A stretch of 24,735 nucleotides of DNA from CAYXDO01 sp964463485 (GTDB taxonomy: Bacteria; Myxococcota; Kuafuiibacteriia; Kuafuiibacteriales; Kuafuiibacteriaceae): NCBI GenBank assembly GCA_964463485.1, contig CAYXDO010000162.1, positions 1 to 24,735 on the forward strand, in the 5' to 3' direction. Shown piece by piece: positions 15,889 through 23,261 of this stretch (positions are counted from its first letter, which is position 1; every line of letters starts with the position of its first letter). The notes below the pieces were generated by a model that saw only the letters and a program-made list of their open reading frames with translations, ran no database searches and was not told the origin of the DNA. A program made the position numbers and the translations under genes.

Positions 15889-16302
15889 ATGCGAGCGAGA
15901 TCCCGACTGGCGACCACCGCGCTTCGCAGAGGGCTCCCATTGCCTGGGAGGGACGAGTCCGGGATCGATTGGCCGCCGGGCGTGCTCGCGATGACGTCCG
16001 CGGATCAGGCGTTGGCGCTCGGCGAGACAAAGGCGCTGGTAGATGCCGATGAGCGCTGGGTGGTCCCACAGAGCGCGTCGTGGATCTCACGGTGGCCGGC
16101 CCAGCGGCTTCGGGTGGGGATCGGGGGAGCGATCTTCTTCCTGCTCGAAGTGTTCTTCATGCGCGGGTTGCCGTTGCCGCTGACGTTCGCGGTGCTGGGT
16201 CTGTCGTTCGCGGCGCTGTGGTCGGCGAGCTCGGCGATCGAACGCTTGGAGTTGGAAGCGAAGCTCGAAGCGCTGAGAGACGCGCTCAGCGGCCGTCGCT
16301 GA
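15889..16302 (+). CDS. Small two-helix membrane protein
   Basis: From the ATG at 15889 the product has 137 residues; a GTG at 15871 would add six, and an ATG at 15991 would shorten it to 103. The 15871 start sits only three bases after a perfect palindrome, so I prefer 15889, but no start has a good ribosome binding site. Residues 1-70 are polar. Two adjacent hydrophobic helices at about 75-91 and 94-113 are separated by Arg-Gly-Leu-Pro, and a charged helix of Glu, Lys, Leu and Ala (115-133) ends the protein. I recognise no family. It is transcribed away from the giant AAA+ gene and shares its promoter region, so co-regulation is possible but not shown. Confidence 0.7.
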   Translation: MRARSRLATTALRRGLPLPGRDESGIDWPPGVLAMTSADQALALGETKALVDADERWVVPQSASWISRWPAQRLRVGIGGAIFFLLEVFFMRGLPLPLTFAVLGLSFAALWSASSAIERLELEAKLEALRDALSGRR

Positions 16303-16346
16303 TCACGATCGCTGATCGCTCGTCTCCGATCGGTCGATCACGGCCG
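16290..16346. terminator. Possible bidirectional terminator stem
   Basis: The left arm is CGGCCG, a four-base bulge, then TGATC (16290-16304). The right arm is GATCA then CGGCCG (16336-16346). The eleven complementary pairs span the stop codons of the two convergent genes (16302 plus, 16338 minus). There is no U-tract and the loop is long, so this is a tentative call. Confidence 0.3.
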
Positions 16347-17678
16347 CACCTCGAGGAATTTCAGCACCAGACCGTACTCGGTGAGCTTGCCGTCCATCAT
16401 CTCGGGCGGCCCCAGCGTGAAGATCATCTCGCGCAGCTCTTGGGGCGCGGAGGCTTTGACGATGGTGTCCTGGAAACCGACGCTGTGGATGCGGAGCTCG
16501 TCGGCGATGGCGATTTGGCTGCGTGTGTCGCCGAACTCGAGCTCGATGTAGTCGCCGATCAGCGTGGAGAGTCGCAAGACCGTACGGAACTCCTTGAGGC
16601 CCGCTTGGTCGTAAGGTGGGAGGTCCTGGGCGGCGTTGGTCTTGGCGTTCAGGGCCGTGAGCATGATGCGTTCGTAGACGTCGAAGTAGATGAGCGGCTG
16701 TCCGCGGACATAGCGGGGGCGGCCGGAGATCGCTTCGTTGTAGCGTTCGGGATGGTAGCGCATCTCGATACGCATCACGCCGGAGAGGACTCGCAACACG
16801 GCGGGCTTGTCCGTGAGCTTGAGGAGCTCCTCGGTGAGGCCGGACGTGGGGATCGCGTGGCGAAAAGCGTCTTGAACCCGGGTGGCGACGGACTCGAACT
16901 CGGGCGTCAGCTTGAAGGTGGCTTTTGCGTCTTTTTCGGTGGCGTCGCGAAACGCGATCATCCGCTCGCAGCGGGCGAGCTTGTCGCGAGCGCCGTGGTA
17001 CTTGGTCGCCTCGGCGACGCTACTGGCGCTAGAGGCAGCGAGTGACCGTTGATACAGGCGGATGGCGAGGTCGCAGTGGTTCTTGTCGGCGAGGCGATTG
17101 GCCGCGGCGAGGTCGTCGAGCTCTGGATACCGGCCCGGATCGTTGAATCGCTTGAGGACCTCGAGCCATACGCGATCCGCGTACGAGCTGCCGCGACCGT
17201 CGGCGGCGCTCTTTCCGCTGACCTTGGCCTGGGCGACCACGCGATCGTCGGCGAGCGTGACGATCTTCAGGACGCCATCGAAGACTCGGTTGGAGGTCGC
17301 GATCGGCCCGTCTTCTCCGACCGTCGGCTTGGCCTCTTTGGACTCGACCTCGAGGACAATCACGTCGTCGACCTCCCGCTCGACCATGCGCGCGAGGGTG
17401 TCGGCGTCGAACCCTTCGAAGGGCCCAGTGCGGCGATGGACCTCGACCTCGGTCGCATACGACTGGCCGAGCCTCTTGCTGAGCGACTCCTCGAGCTCAC
17501 CCTGAAGGGCTGGTGCCGGAGGAGCTCCACGCCAGTGGACGATGGCGGCCATACCGCGCGTCGCGAGCTTTACGAATGGAAGTCCCTCTTGATCGGCCTC
17601 GTCCAACGTCGACGGCGTGCTCGACGCACACGCGAACGCCAACAGCGAGAACGGACCGAGACGCAACACCCCGCTCAT
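16338..17678 (-). CDS. Predicted lipoprotein, family not recognised
   Basis: The product has 446 residues. A hydrophobic leader ends in Leu-Ala-Phe-Ala-Cys, making Cys17 the probable lipid attachment site, although Phe at -2 is not ideal. A GAGGT ribosome binding site lies just upstream of the ATG. The mature protein is mixed alpha/beta and charged. Residues about 60-180 read like a periplasmic domain with alternating strands. Residues about 185-250 contain paired helices with Ala-Asp-Lys-Asn-x-Cys-Asp-Leu-Ala-Ile-Arg-Leu-Tyr, resembling a single TPR-like hairpin. The C-terminal 150 residues contain a Tyr- and Arg-rich segment (Met-Arg-Tyr-His-Pro-Glu-Arg-Tyr). I cannot name a function. It is divergent from trmL with 51 bp between starts. 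Confidence 0.8.
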   Translation of the reverse strand: MSGVLRLGPFSLLAFACASSTPSTLDEADQEGLPFVKLATRGMAAIVHWRGAPPAPALQGELEESLSKRLGQSYATEVEVHRRTGPFEGFDADTLARMVEREVDDVIVLEVESKEAKPTVGEDGPIATSNRVFDGVLKIVTLADDRVVAQAKVSGKSAADGRGSSYADRVWLEVLKRFNDPGRYPELDDLAAANRLADKNHCDLAIRLYQRSLAASSASSVAEATKYHGARDKLARCERMIAFRDATEKDAKATFKLTPEFESVATRVQDAFRHAIPTSGLTEELLKLTDKPAVLRVLSGVMRIEMRYHPERYNEAISGRPRYVRGQPLIYFDVYERIMLTALNAKTNAAQDLPPYDQAGLKEFRTVLRLSTLIGDYIELEFGDTRSQIAIADELRIHSVGFQDTIVKASAPQELREMIFTLGPPEMMDGKLTEYGLVLKFLEVRP

Positions 17679-17729
17679 TCGACCTCGGCAACTTCCCCGC
17701 GGCCGCCCTGCGTGTCAACGTGAGTCCTG
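17679..17729. promoter_or_regulatory. Short divergent promoter region
   Basis: Only 51 bp separate the outward-reading starts at 17678 (minus) and 17730 (plus). Any promoters must overlap each other or extend into coding sequence. No clear boxes were identified. Confidence 0.35.
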
Positions 17730-18200
17730 GTGGAGATCGCGCTGTTCCAACCGTCGATTCCGCAAAACACCGGCAACATCGGTCGACTCTGTGTTGGTAT
17801 GCGTCAGCGCCTCCACTTGATCGGTCCCTGCGGCTTCGACCTCTCCGAGAAAGCCGTACGGCGCGCAGGCCTCGACTACTGGCAGCACCTCGATTGGCGC
17901 CACCACGAGGGACCGACGGCCTTTCTGGACTGGCTCGGGGACCGAAAGCCTTGGTTGGTCACGCGCCATGGAGAGCTTCGCTTCGATCGCGTCCCGTTTC
18001 AGCCCACGGACGTGCTCGTCTTCGGCAACGAGGCCGCTGGCCTTCCCGATGAGTGGCGCGATCGCTGGACGGATCGGACCGTCCGCATCCCCGTGCTCGG
18101 ACCGATCCGCGCGTTCAACCTCGCCAACGCCGTCGCCATGATCGTGTGCCACGCCAACCTCGCCATGGGCGTGTTCGACGAAGAGGAGCGGCGCGAATGA
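17730..18200 (+). CDS. trmL: tRNA (cytidine/uridine(34)-2'-O)-methyltransferase TrmL
   Basis: The 156-residue length matches this SPOUT-family enzyme, which uses S-adenosylmethionine to methylate the 2'-OH of the wobble nucleotide in tRNA-Leu isoacceptors. The N-terminus has the family pattern Pro-x-Ile-Pro-Gln-Asn-Thr-Gly-Asn-Ile-Gly-Arg-Leu-Cys (about residues 8-21). The C-terminal trefoil-knot motifs are Phe-Gly-Asn-Glu-Ala-Ala-Gly-Leu-Pro (about 98-106) and Ile-Pro-Val-Leu-Gly-Pro-Ile-Arg-Ala-Phe-Asn-Leu-Ala-Asn-Ala-Val (about 120-135). The more usual Ser before Asn-Leu is Phe here. The start is GTG at 17730, chosen because it places the conserved N-terminus at residue 1. Its stop overlaps the next start (ATGA). 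Confidence 0.93.
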   Translation: MEIALFQPSIPQNTGNIGRLCVGMRQRLHLIGPCGFDLSEKAVRRAGLDYWQHLDWRHHEGPTAFLDWLGDRKPWLVTRHGELRFDRVPFQPTDVLVFGNEAAGLPDEWRDRWTDRTVRIPVLGPIRAFNLANAVAMIVCHANLAMGVFDEEERRE

Positions 18201-19420
18201 GATCGTGGATGGTCATCCTCGCCTGGATTCTCTTAGTGCGTGTAACATTTGCGGCTCCGGAGGATCCGGGCCCGCTCCCATCGGAGGACTTCGAAGGCGG
18301 ATCGCTCGATCTGGCAGGCGCACAGATCTCGGTAAAGGTCTACGCGCCCTTGGGGTCGAGCGCCTCGCCGCTCCTCACCCTGATGCATGGGCTCCAACGC
18401 AACGGCTCGTTTCATGCGGACCTGGCGCGGACGCTGGCGTCTCGTGGCTTCGTGGTGCTGGTGCCGGACATGCCGTGCAGCGTCCTGTCGTGTGATCACG
18501 ACGCGAACGCGGCTCAACTGAGCGCGTTGATCGATTGGGGGCTCGCCCAAAACACGACCTCCGGCTTGCGGCTCTTTGGGCGGATCGATCCCGATCGGAT
18601 CGGCGTCCTGGGGCATTCTTGGGGCGGCCTCGCCTCGACTCTGCTCGCGGGACAAGACGCGCGCGTCGACGCGCTCGTGGCGCTCGACCCGAACGACGAT
18701 CGCGGGATCGCGGCGGGTCGTGCAGCGAGCGTCGCGATTCCGTCGGCCCACTTGATGGCGACGCTTCCCGGCCGATGCAACGGGACCTGGCCCACAGCGG
18801 TCTTTCCGACCACGAGCGAGCCGCACCTGCTGGTACGCATCGCGCGCGCGGGCCACTGCGACGTCGAGTCGCCGACCAACGCGCTATGCGATCTCGCCTG
18901 CGGCAATGGGGATCGATCGACGACGCCGTATTTCAGACGCTACGCCGTCGCGTTTCTATCGTGTGTGCTCCAAGCAGATCGCGCGATGGGCCCTTACGTC
19001 GGGGGAGACGCGCTCGGCGACGATCAGACCCAAGGGATTGTTTTGGAGGTCGCGAGCGGCGGCCTCGCGGCGCTCCCGTGCCGCAGCTCGCTCGCGGACG
19101 CCGGCACCACCGACACACCCGCCGCGCAGGCCACCGATGCGCAGGCCATCGACGTTGGTGAAGACGTTGCTGAAGATGGCGCGCCGGATCGAGCGCTGTC
19201 TGACGTCCCGATTGATGCCGAAGTCTCGATGGTGGACGCAGGCGCTTCGACGGACGCAGGCGCCACATTGGACGCCGCGGGTGATGGAGCCGACGCGTCA
19301 GAGGGACCAGGGCCGACACCGGCGAGCTCGAGAGGCTGCGGCTGTAGAGAATCCAAGCGAGGACCGAGCTTGTCGTGGCTGCTCGTGCTCGCGCTGCTCG
19401 TCCGACGGGCGCGCGGGTGA
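18197..19420 (+). CDS. Exported alpha/beta hydrolase with MYXO-CTERM-like tail
   Basis: Starting at the ATG at 18197, which overlaps the trmL stop by four bases, the product has 407 residues. The frame is open upstream, but this ATG gives a clean signal peptide (about 1-20, ending Phe-Ala-Ala). The alpha/beta hydrolase core has the nucleophile elbow Gly-His-Ser-Trp-Gly-Gly with Ser141, a strand ending Leu-Asp-Pro-Asn-Asp with D164 as a probable acid, and His220 in Gly-His-Cys-Asp. The fold resembles dienelactone-hydrolase, lipase and polyester-hydrolase relatives; the substrate is unknown. A Thr/Ala/Asp-rich spacer (about 300-378) leads to Gly-Cys-Gly-Cys, a hydrophobic helix and Arg-Arg-Ala-Arg-Gly at 380-407. 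This is the MYXO-CTERM pattern, a signal for processing and surface anchoring in Myxococcota. Confidence 0.88.
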   Translation: MRSWMVILAWILLVRVTFAAPEDPGPLPSEDFEGGSLDLAGAQISVKVYAPLGSSASPLLTLMHGLQRNGSFHADLARTLASRGFVVLVPDMPCSVLSCDHDANAAQLSALIDWGLAQNTTSGLRLFGRIDPDRIGVLGHSWGGLASTLLAGQDARVDALVALDPNDDRGIAAGRAASVAIPSAHLMATLPGRCNGTWPTAVFPTTSEPHLLVRIARAGHCDVESPTNALCDLACGNGDRSTTPYFRRYAVAFLSCVLQADRAMGPYVGGDALGDDQTQGIVLEVASGGLAALPCRSSLADAGTTDTPAAQATDAQAIDVGEDVAEDGAPDRALSDVPIDAEVSMVDAGASTDAGATLDAAGDGADASEGPGPTPASSRGCGCRESKRGPSLSWLLVLALLVRRARG

Positions 19421-20601
19421 GCGGCGACGTCGGGCTGAGCGTGCCGCGGACGCTGACACGAGCGCTTCGCGTCTTGGCGACGGTGCTTGGGCTCACCTGG
19501 GCGGCTGGCCTCCTCGCGGCGACGATCGGGCTCGCAGTCTTGATCGAGCGGACCTCGCACCACTTCGGCGTGCTGAGCGTTTGGCAGAACGGCGCGCCCG
19601 TGTCTGTCGTCGTGGAGCAGCGTGAGTCGACGACCCGCTTTCGCGCGCATCGCTTCTTCGTGAGCTATCGCGTCGAAGGAGAGAGCGAGCTCCGACGCGC
19701 GCGCATCACGTTTGGAGATTGGCGCACGATCGAGCTGGGCTCGCACCTCCAGGCTCGGAGGCTCGGTCAAACGGTGACGATGGAGAGCGAGACCTTGGTG
19801 GCCCGACGCTTCAAGGCGGGCCTGCCCATGCTGCTCTTCGGTGTGCTCGCCTTGTTCATGCTCACCGCGCTCATGACGATCCGCGCGGCGCGGCAGCGCT
19901 ACTTGCTCCTTCACGGCGAGCCGATCGACGGCGCGGTGACCTCTTCGTTCGGCTCGGATCGAGCGCTCGTGAGGTTCTCGCGCGACGGGCGCGAGCACAG
20001 GACCACGGTGCGAGTGCCGGTGGCACGTCACCCGATCCTCGAGCGCCCGGCCCGCGATCTCTTGTTGCTCGTGGATCCGCGCCAACCCTCGCGCTGCCTC
20101 GCGGCGCGGCGCTCGTGGTTCGTGGAGCCTCCCGTGCCCGACACGAAGGTCGCTGAAGTCCTTCGCAGCTTCCTCTCGGAGTGGCGAGGGCTCTGCGGAC
20201 CGGAACACGACGACCTCGCCGCTGGTCTGATCTCAACCGGCTACGCGCTGGACACACAGGGCGTGGCTGCCGGCGTCGCGACAGTCGACCGCGTCTTCGG
20301 CGAGTCCGCTCTGGCCCCGCGGATCTTGCGCAAGTGGATGGCTGAGCGCGCGGCGCAACGTCGTGGCTTCGATGCGACGGAGCGATCCGTGCTCTATCGA
20401 ATCCGCTTCTTCGAGCTGGGACGGGCCGACGCGGTCAAGAGGATGGCCGGCGCGGCCACCGTCAGCTTGTCGATCGGCTTCGGTCTGGCCGCGCGCTTGC
20501 TGCTGACCCTGCCGATCCCGACCGCGTTGGTGTGCACGGCGCTCTTGGTCGTGCTCGCATATCCGGTGCTGGCGCTGTTGAGTCGCGCGCTCTGGAGCTA
20601 G
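19417..20601 (+). CDS. Membrane protein, DUF3592-like
   Basis: GTG at 19417 overlaps the stop of the hydrolase gene by four bases (GTGA) and gives 394 residues; the frame is open further upstream inside the hydrolase gene. One hydrophobic helix lies at about 19-43, a second at about 135-155, and two more near the C-terminus (about 350-392). Between the first two is a strand-rich region (Arg-Phe-Phe-Val-Ser-Tyr-Arg-Val-Glu-Gly) and after the second comes a short beta domain. This arrangement resembles DUF3592-type envelope proteins, an assignment made by pattern only. The overlaps suggest it is translated with trmL and the hydrolase. Function is unknown. Confidence 0.8.
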   Translation: MSGDVGLSVPRTLTRALRVLATVLGLTWAAGLLAATIGLAVLIERTSHHFGVLSVWQNGAPVSVVVEQRESTTRFRAHRFFVSYRVEGESELRRARITFGDWRTIELGSHLQARRLGQTVTMESETLVARRFKAGLPMLLFGVLALFMLTALMTIRAARQRYLLLHGEPIDGAVTSSFGSDRALVRFSRDGREHRTTVRVPVARHPILERPARDLLLLVDPRQPSRCLAARRSWFVEPPVPDTKVAEVLRSFLSEWRGLCGPEHDDLAAGLISTGYALDTQGVAAGVATVDRVFGESALAPRILRKWMAERAAQRRGFDATERSVLYRIRFFELGRADAVKRMAGAATVSLSIGFGLAARLLLTLPIPTALVCTALLVVLAYPVLALLSRALWS

Positions 20602-20613
20602 AACCAGTAAGGC

Positions 20614-21393
20614 TCACTCTTCGCCGTTTACGTACGCGACGATCACGGTGATGTTGTCGTCACCCCCGCGGTCGTTCACCAGCTCGATCAAACGGCGCGG
20701 TACGTCGCGCAAGAAGTTGTCGTAGGCGAGGTCCCGGATCTCGTCTTCGGTGGCGAGGTTCGCGAGCCCGTCGCTGCAAAGGACGTACATATCGCCCTCT
20801 TTCGCCGGCACGACCATCGTGTCCACCGCGACGTCCTCTTCGAAGCCCACCGATCGCGTGATGATGTTCTTGAAGCGAGAGAGGCGAGCCTGTTCTTCGG
20901 TGATCAAACCAGCTTTGAGCTGCTCGTTCACGAGGGAGTGATCTTCGGAGAGCTGCTCGATCCGACCTTCACGCACGAGGTACGCGCGACTGTCGCCGAC
21001 GTGGCCGAAGAAGGCGTAGTTGTCGACGAAGGTCACGCCCGTGACGGTCGTGCCCATGCCCTGAAGCTCGGGATTTTCTTGGGCTCGATGGTAGATGCGC
21101 GCGCAGGCCTTTTTGACGGCGCCGGGGAGCAGCATCAGCGCAGGATGTTGTTCGATCGGGCCCTTGTAAGGTTTGCCGTTGCTGACCTGTTTTTTCCCGT
21201 CAGTCATCACCTCGTCGATGGTGAGGACCGCGAGCTTGGAGGCCATCTCGCCGCCCGCGTGGCCTCCCATCCCGTCCGCGACCACGTACAGCGCCTGCTC
21301 GTCATTGAGCAGCAGGCTGTCCTCGTTGTGCTCGCGGCGCATGCCGACATCCGTCTGGCCGAAAGCCAGGATCTTAAGCCTTTTGTCCGCCAC
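20614..21393 (-). CDS. PP2C-family serine/threonine protein phosphatase
   Basis: The product has 259 residues, the usual length for bacterial PrpC/Stp-type phosphatases. These are cytoplasmic, metal-dependent enzymes that remove phosphate from Ser/Thr on targets of Hanks-type kinases. Conserved motifs appear in order: Arg-Arg-Glu-His-Asn-Glu-Asp-Ser (19-26), Ala-Asp-Gly-Met-Gly-Gly-His-Ala-Gly-Gly-Glu (39-49) with metal ligands D40 and G41, Gly-His-Val-Gly-Asp-Ser-Arg-Ala (about 130), Ser-Asp-Gly-Leu (about 208) and Asp-Asp-Asn-Ile-Thr-Val (about 245). All metal-binding aspartates look intact. It follows recN on the same strand after 90 bp. The kinase partner is not in the window. Confidence 0.94.
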   Translation of the reverse strand: MADKRLKILAFGQTDVGMRREHNEDSLLLNDEQALYVVADGMGGHAGGEMASKLAVLTIDEVMTDGKKQVSNGKPYKGPIEQHPALMLLPGAVKKACARIYHRAQENPELQGMGTTVTGVTFVDNYAFFGHVGDSRAYLVREGRIEQLSEDHSLVNEQLKAGLITEEQARLSRFKNIITRSVGFEEDVAVDTMVVPAKEGDMYVLCSDGLANLATEDEIRDLAYDNFLRDVPRRLIELVNDRGGDDNITVIVAYVNGEE

Positions 21394-21446
21394 GGCCGAG
21401 GAGGCATCCTAGGCCGGAGCGCCCGCGATTTCCAGAACGAGATCGG

Positions 21447-21494
21447 ACCCTCGCCGAGCCTTCGAGCCGGTCGGCCCAGAGGCTCAGCGAGGGT
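21447..21494 (-). terminator. Hairpin at the recN 3' end
   Basis: Arms ACCCTCGC-C-GAGCC (21447-21460) and GGCTC-A-GCGAGGGT (21481-21494) form 13 pairs with one mismatch and a 20-base loop. The stem includes the recN stop codon. No U-run follows on the minus strand, so it may attenuate or stabilise transcript between recN and the phosphatase gene rather than end it. Confidence 0.4.
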
Positions 21495-23178
21495 CTCGCG
21501 CCTCGGTTTTGATTTCGCGAGCTCGGGCGCGCATCTCACGCGCCAGAGCTTCCGTCTTTTCAGTGACATCGAGGCCCCCGAGCATTCGCGCGAGCTCGGC
21601 GGTGGTCTGCTTCTCGTTCAAGGATTCCACCACAGTGCGGGTCCGACCGGCGTCCACCTGCTTCTCCACCCTGAAGTGGTGATCCGAGTACGCGGCTACT
21701 TGCGGAAGGTGCGTGATGCAAAGCACCTGGCGCCCTTGGGCGACCTCGTGGAGCTTTCGTCCGAGGATCTCTGCCACTCTCCCGCCGATCCCGGCGTCGA
21801 CCTCGTCGAAGACGTACGTCGCCACCGAATCGCGATCCGACAGCACGCGCTTGAACGACAGGAGCAGCCGCGAAAGCTCACCACCCGAAGCCGTTTTCGA
21901 CAGCGGCCGTGGCGGCTCGCCGGGATTCGGAGCGATCAAGAGCTCGGCGCGCTCCGCGCCCCTCCGTCCGGGAGTCGCAAGCGGAATGAAGGCGACACTG
22001 AGCTTGGTCGCACCCATGGACAGCGACGCGAGCTCGACTTCGACGGCGCGAGCGAGCGCCTCAGCGGAGAGCTTTCGCGCGGCAGACAATGCGTCGGCGG
22101 CCTTCGCTAGCTCGACCCTGGCCGCGTCGAGCTCGGTCGAGAGGCGCTGCCGACGCTCCTCTTCGGTCGACAATGCGAGGAGCTCGACCTTCATCATCTC
22201 CGCGGCCTCGAGCACCGCAGGGATCGAGCCGCCGTGTTTGCGGGCGAGCCGCTTGAGCACTTCCAGCCGCTCTTCGAGCTCTCCGAGACGCTCGGGCTCC
22301 GCAGAGAGCCCGCGCGAATAACGTCCAAGCTGACGTGCGAGCTCGGAGACCTCCGCAGAAACCGAGCTCGCGGTCTTGGCCAGCGGAACGAGCTCCGGAT
22401 CGAGCCGCGCGAGATCCAAGAGCTCGGACTCCACGCGACCGAGCACCTCCGCGATCGCGCCGTCGTCCGCATACAGGAGCCCTTCCAGCTCGAGCGCCCC
22501 CGCCGCGAGCCGCTGCGCATGAGCGAGCCGCGTGCGCTCGGCCGAGAGCGCCTCCATCTCGTTCGCCTCAGGCGCAATGGTTTGGATCTCGTCGAGCGAA
22601 AACTGCAAAAAATCGAGGCGCCGGAGCTTCTCCGACTCGCTCTTCTCGAGCGCCTTGAGCTCCCGGTCGATCCCCGCCGCCCTCTCGAACCCTTCCTCCA
22701 CCCGCTTCGCTAGAGCCCCATGCCCTCCAAACGCATCGAGCAGATCGAGATGCGTCTCCGGATCGACCAGCGTCACGTGCTCGTGCTGGCCGCAGATGTC
22801 GATCAGTCCTCGCGTAACCTCGGCCAACAGCGCCACAGTCGCGATCTGTCCGTCGATCGTGACTCGGCCCCGTCCCGAGCGGCCGATCATTCGCCGGATG
22901 AGGACCTCGGGGCTCTTGAGCTCAAACCCCTTCTCCTCGAAGCGTTTGCGCGCGAGCTCGGACTCGCCGAGGTCGATCACCGCGGACACGACGCCTTGGT
23001 TCTCTCCTGCGCGCACCAAATCGGATGTCGCACGACCGCCGAGCATCAGCGCGAGCGCGTCGACGAGGATCGACTTGCCGGCGCCGGTCTCGCCCGACAA
23101 CACGTTGAGACCCGGCCCGAAGCTGAGCTCGAGGCGGTCGACGATGGCGAGGTTCTCGACCGAGAGCTCCAACAACAT
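21484..23178 (-). CDS. recN: DNA repair protein RecN
   Basis: The product has 564 residues, close to the usual 550-570. RecN is an SMC-like ATPase that acts at double-strand breaks, holding DNA together during recombinational repair. The start at 23178 is chosen because it gives the family N-terminus Met-Leu-Leu-Glu-Leu-Ser-Val-Glu-Asn; the frame remains open to 23253. Walker A is Gly-Glu-Thr-Gly-Ala-Gly-Lys-Ser at 29-36. A central coiled coil of Glu/Leu/Arg-rich helices follows. The ABC signature Ser-Gly-Gly-Glu-Leu-Ser-Arg is near residue 430, Walker B Val-Phe-Asp-Glu-Val-Asp-Ala-Gly-Ile-Gly-Gly near 458, and the H-loop in Cys-Ile-Thr-His-Leu-Pro-Gln-Val-Ala just after. It lies 83 bp downstream of the preceding minus-strand gene. 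Confidence 0.97.
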   Translation of the reverse strand: MLLELSVENLAIVDRLELSFGPGLNVLSGETGAGKSILVDALALMLGGRATSDLVRAGENQGVVSAVIDLGESELARKRFEEKGFELKSPEVLIRRMIGRSGRGRVTIDGQIATVALLAEVTRGLIDICGQHEHVTLVDPETHLDLLDAFGGHGALAKRVEEGFERAAGIDRELKALEKSESEKLRRLDFLQFSLDEIQTIAPEANEMEALSAERTRLAHAQRLAAGALELEGLLYADDGAIAEVLGRVESELLDLARLDPELVPLAKTASSVSAEVSELARQLGRYSRGLSAEPERLGELEERLEVLKRLARKHGGSIPAVLEAAEMMKVELLALSTEEERRQRLSTELDAARVELAKAADALSAARKLSAEALARAVEVELASLSMGATKLSVAFIPLATPGRRGAERAELLIAPNPGEPPRPLSKTASGGELSRLLLSFKRVLSDRDSVATYVFDEVDAGIGGRVAEILGRKLHEVAQGRQVLCITHLPQVAAYSDHHFRVEKQVDAGRTRTVVESLNEKQTTAELARMLGGLDVTEKTEALAREMRARAREIKTEARDPR

Positions 23179-23261
23179 CGGTGCGCGGAGCACCCTTCTG
23201 TCGAGGCGCGCGGGCGCGTCCCGGCGCGTTCCGGCGGCGTTCCTAGGACTCACGGGTGTGC

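Noticed and set aside
19024..20208. 394-codon minus-strand frame across the hydrolase and membrane protein genes
   Set aside because: Spans two well-supported plus-strand genes with overlapping start/stop; the product is low complexity.
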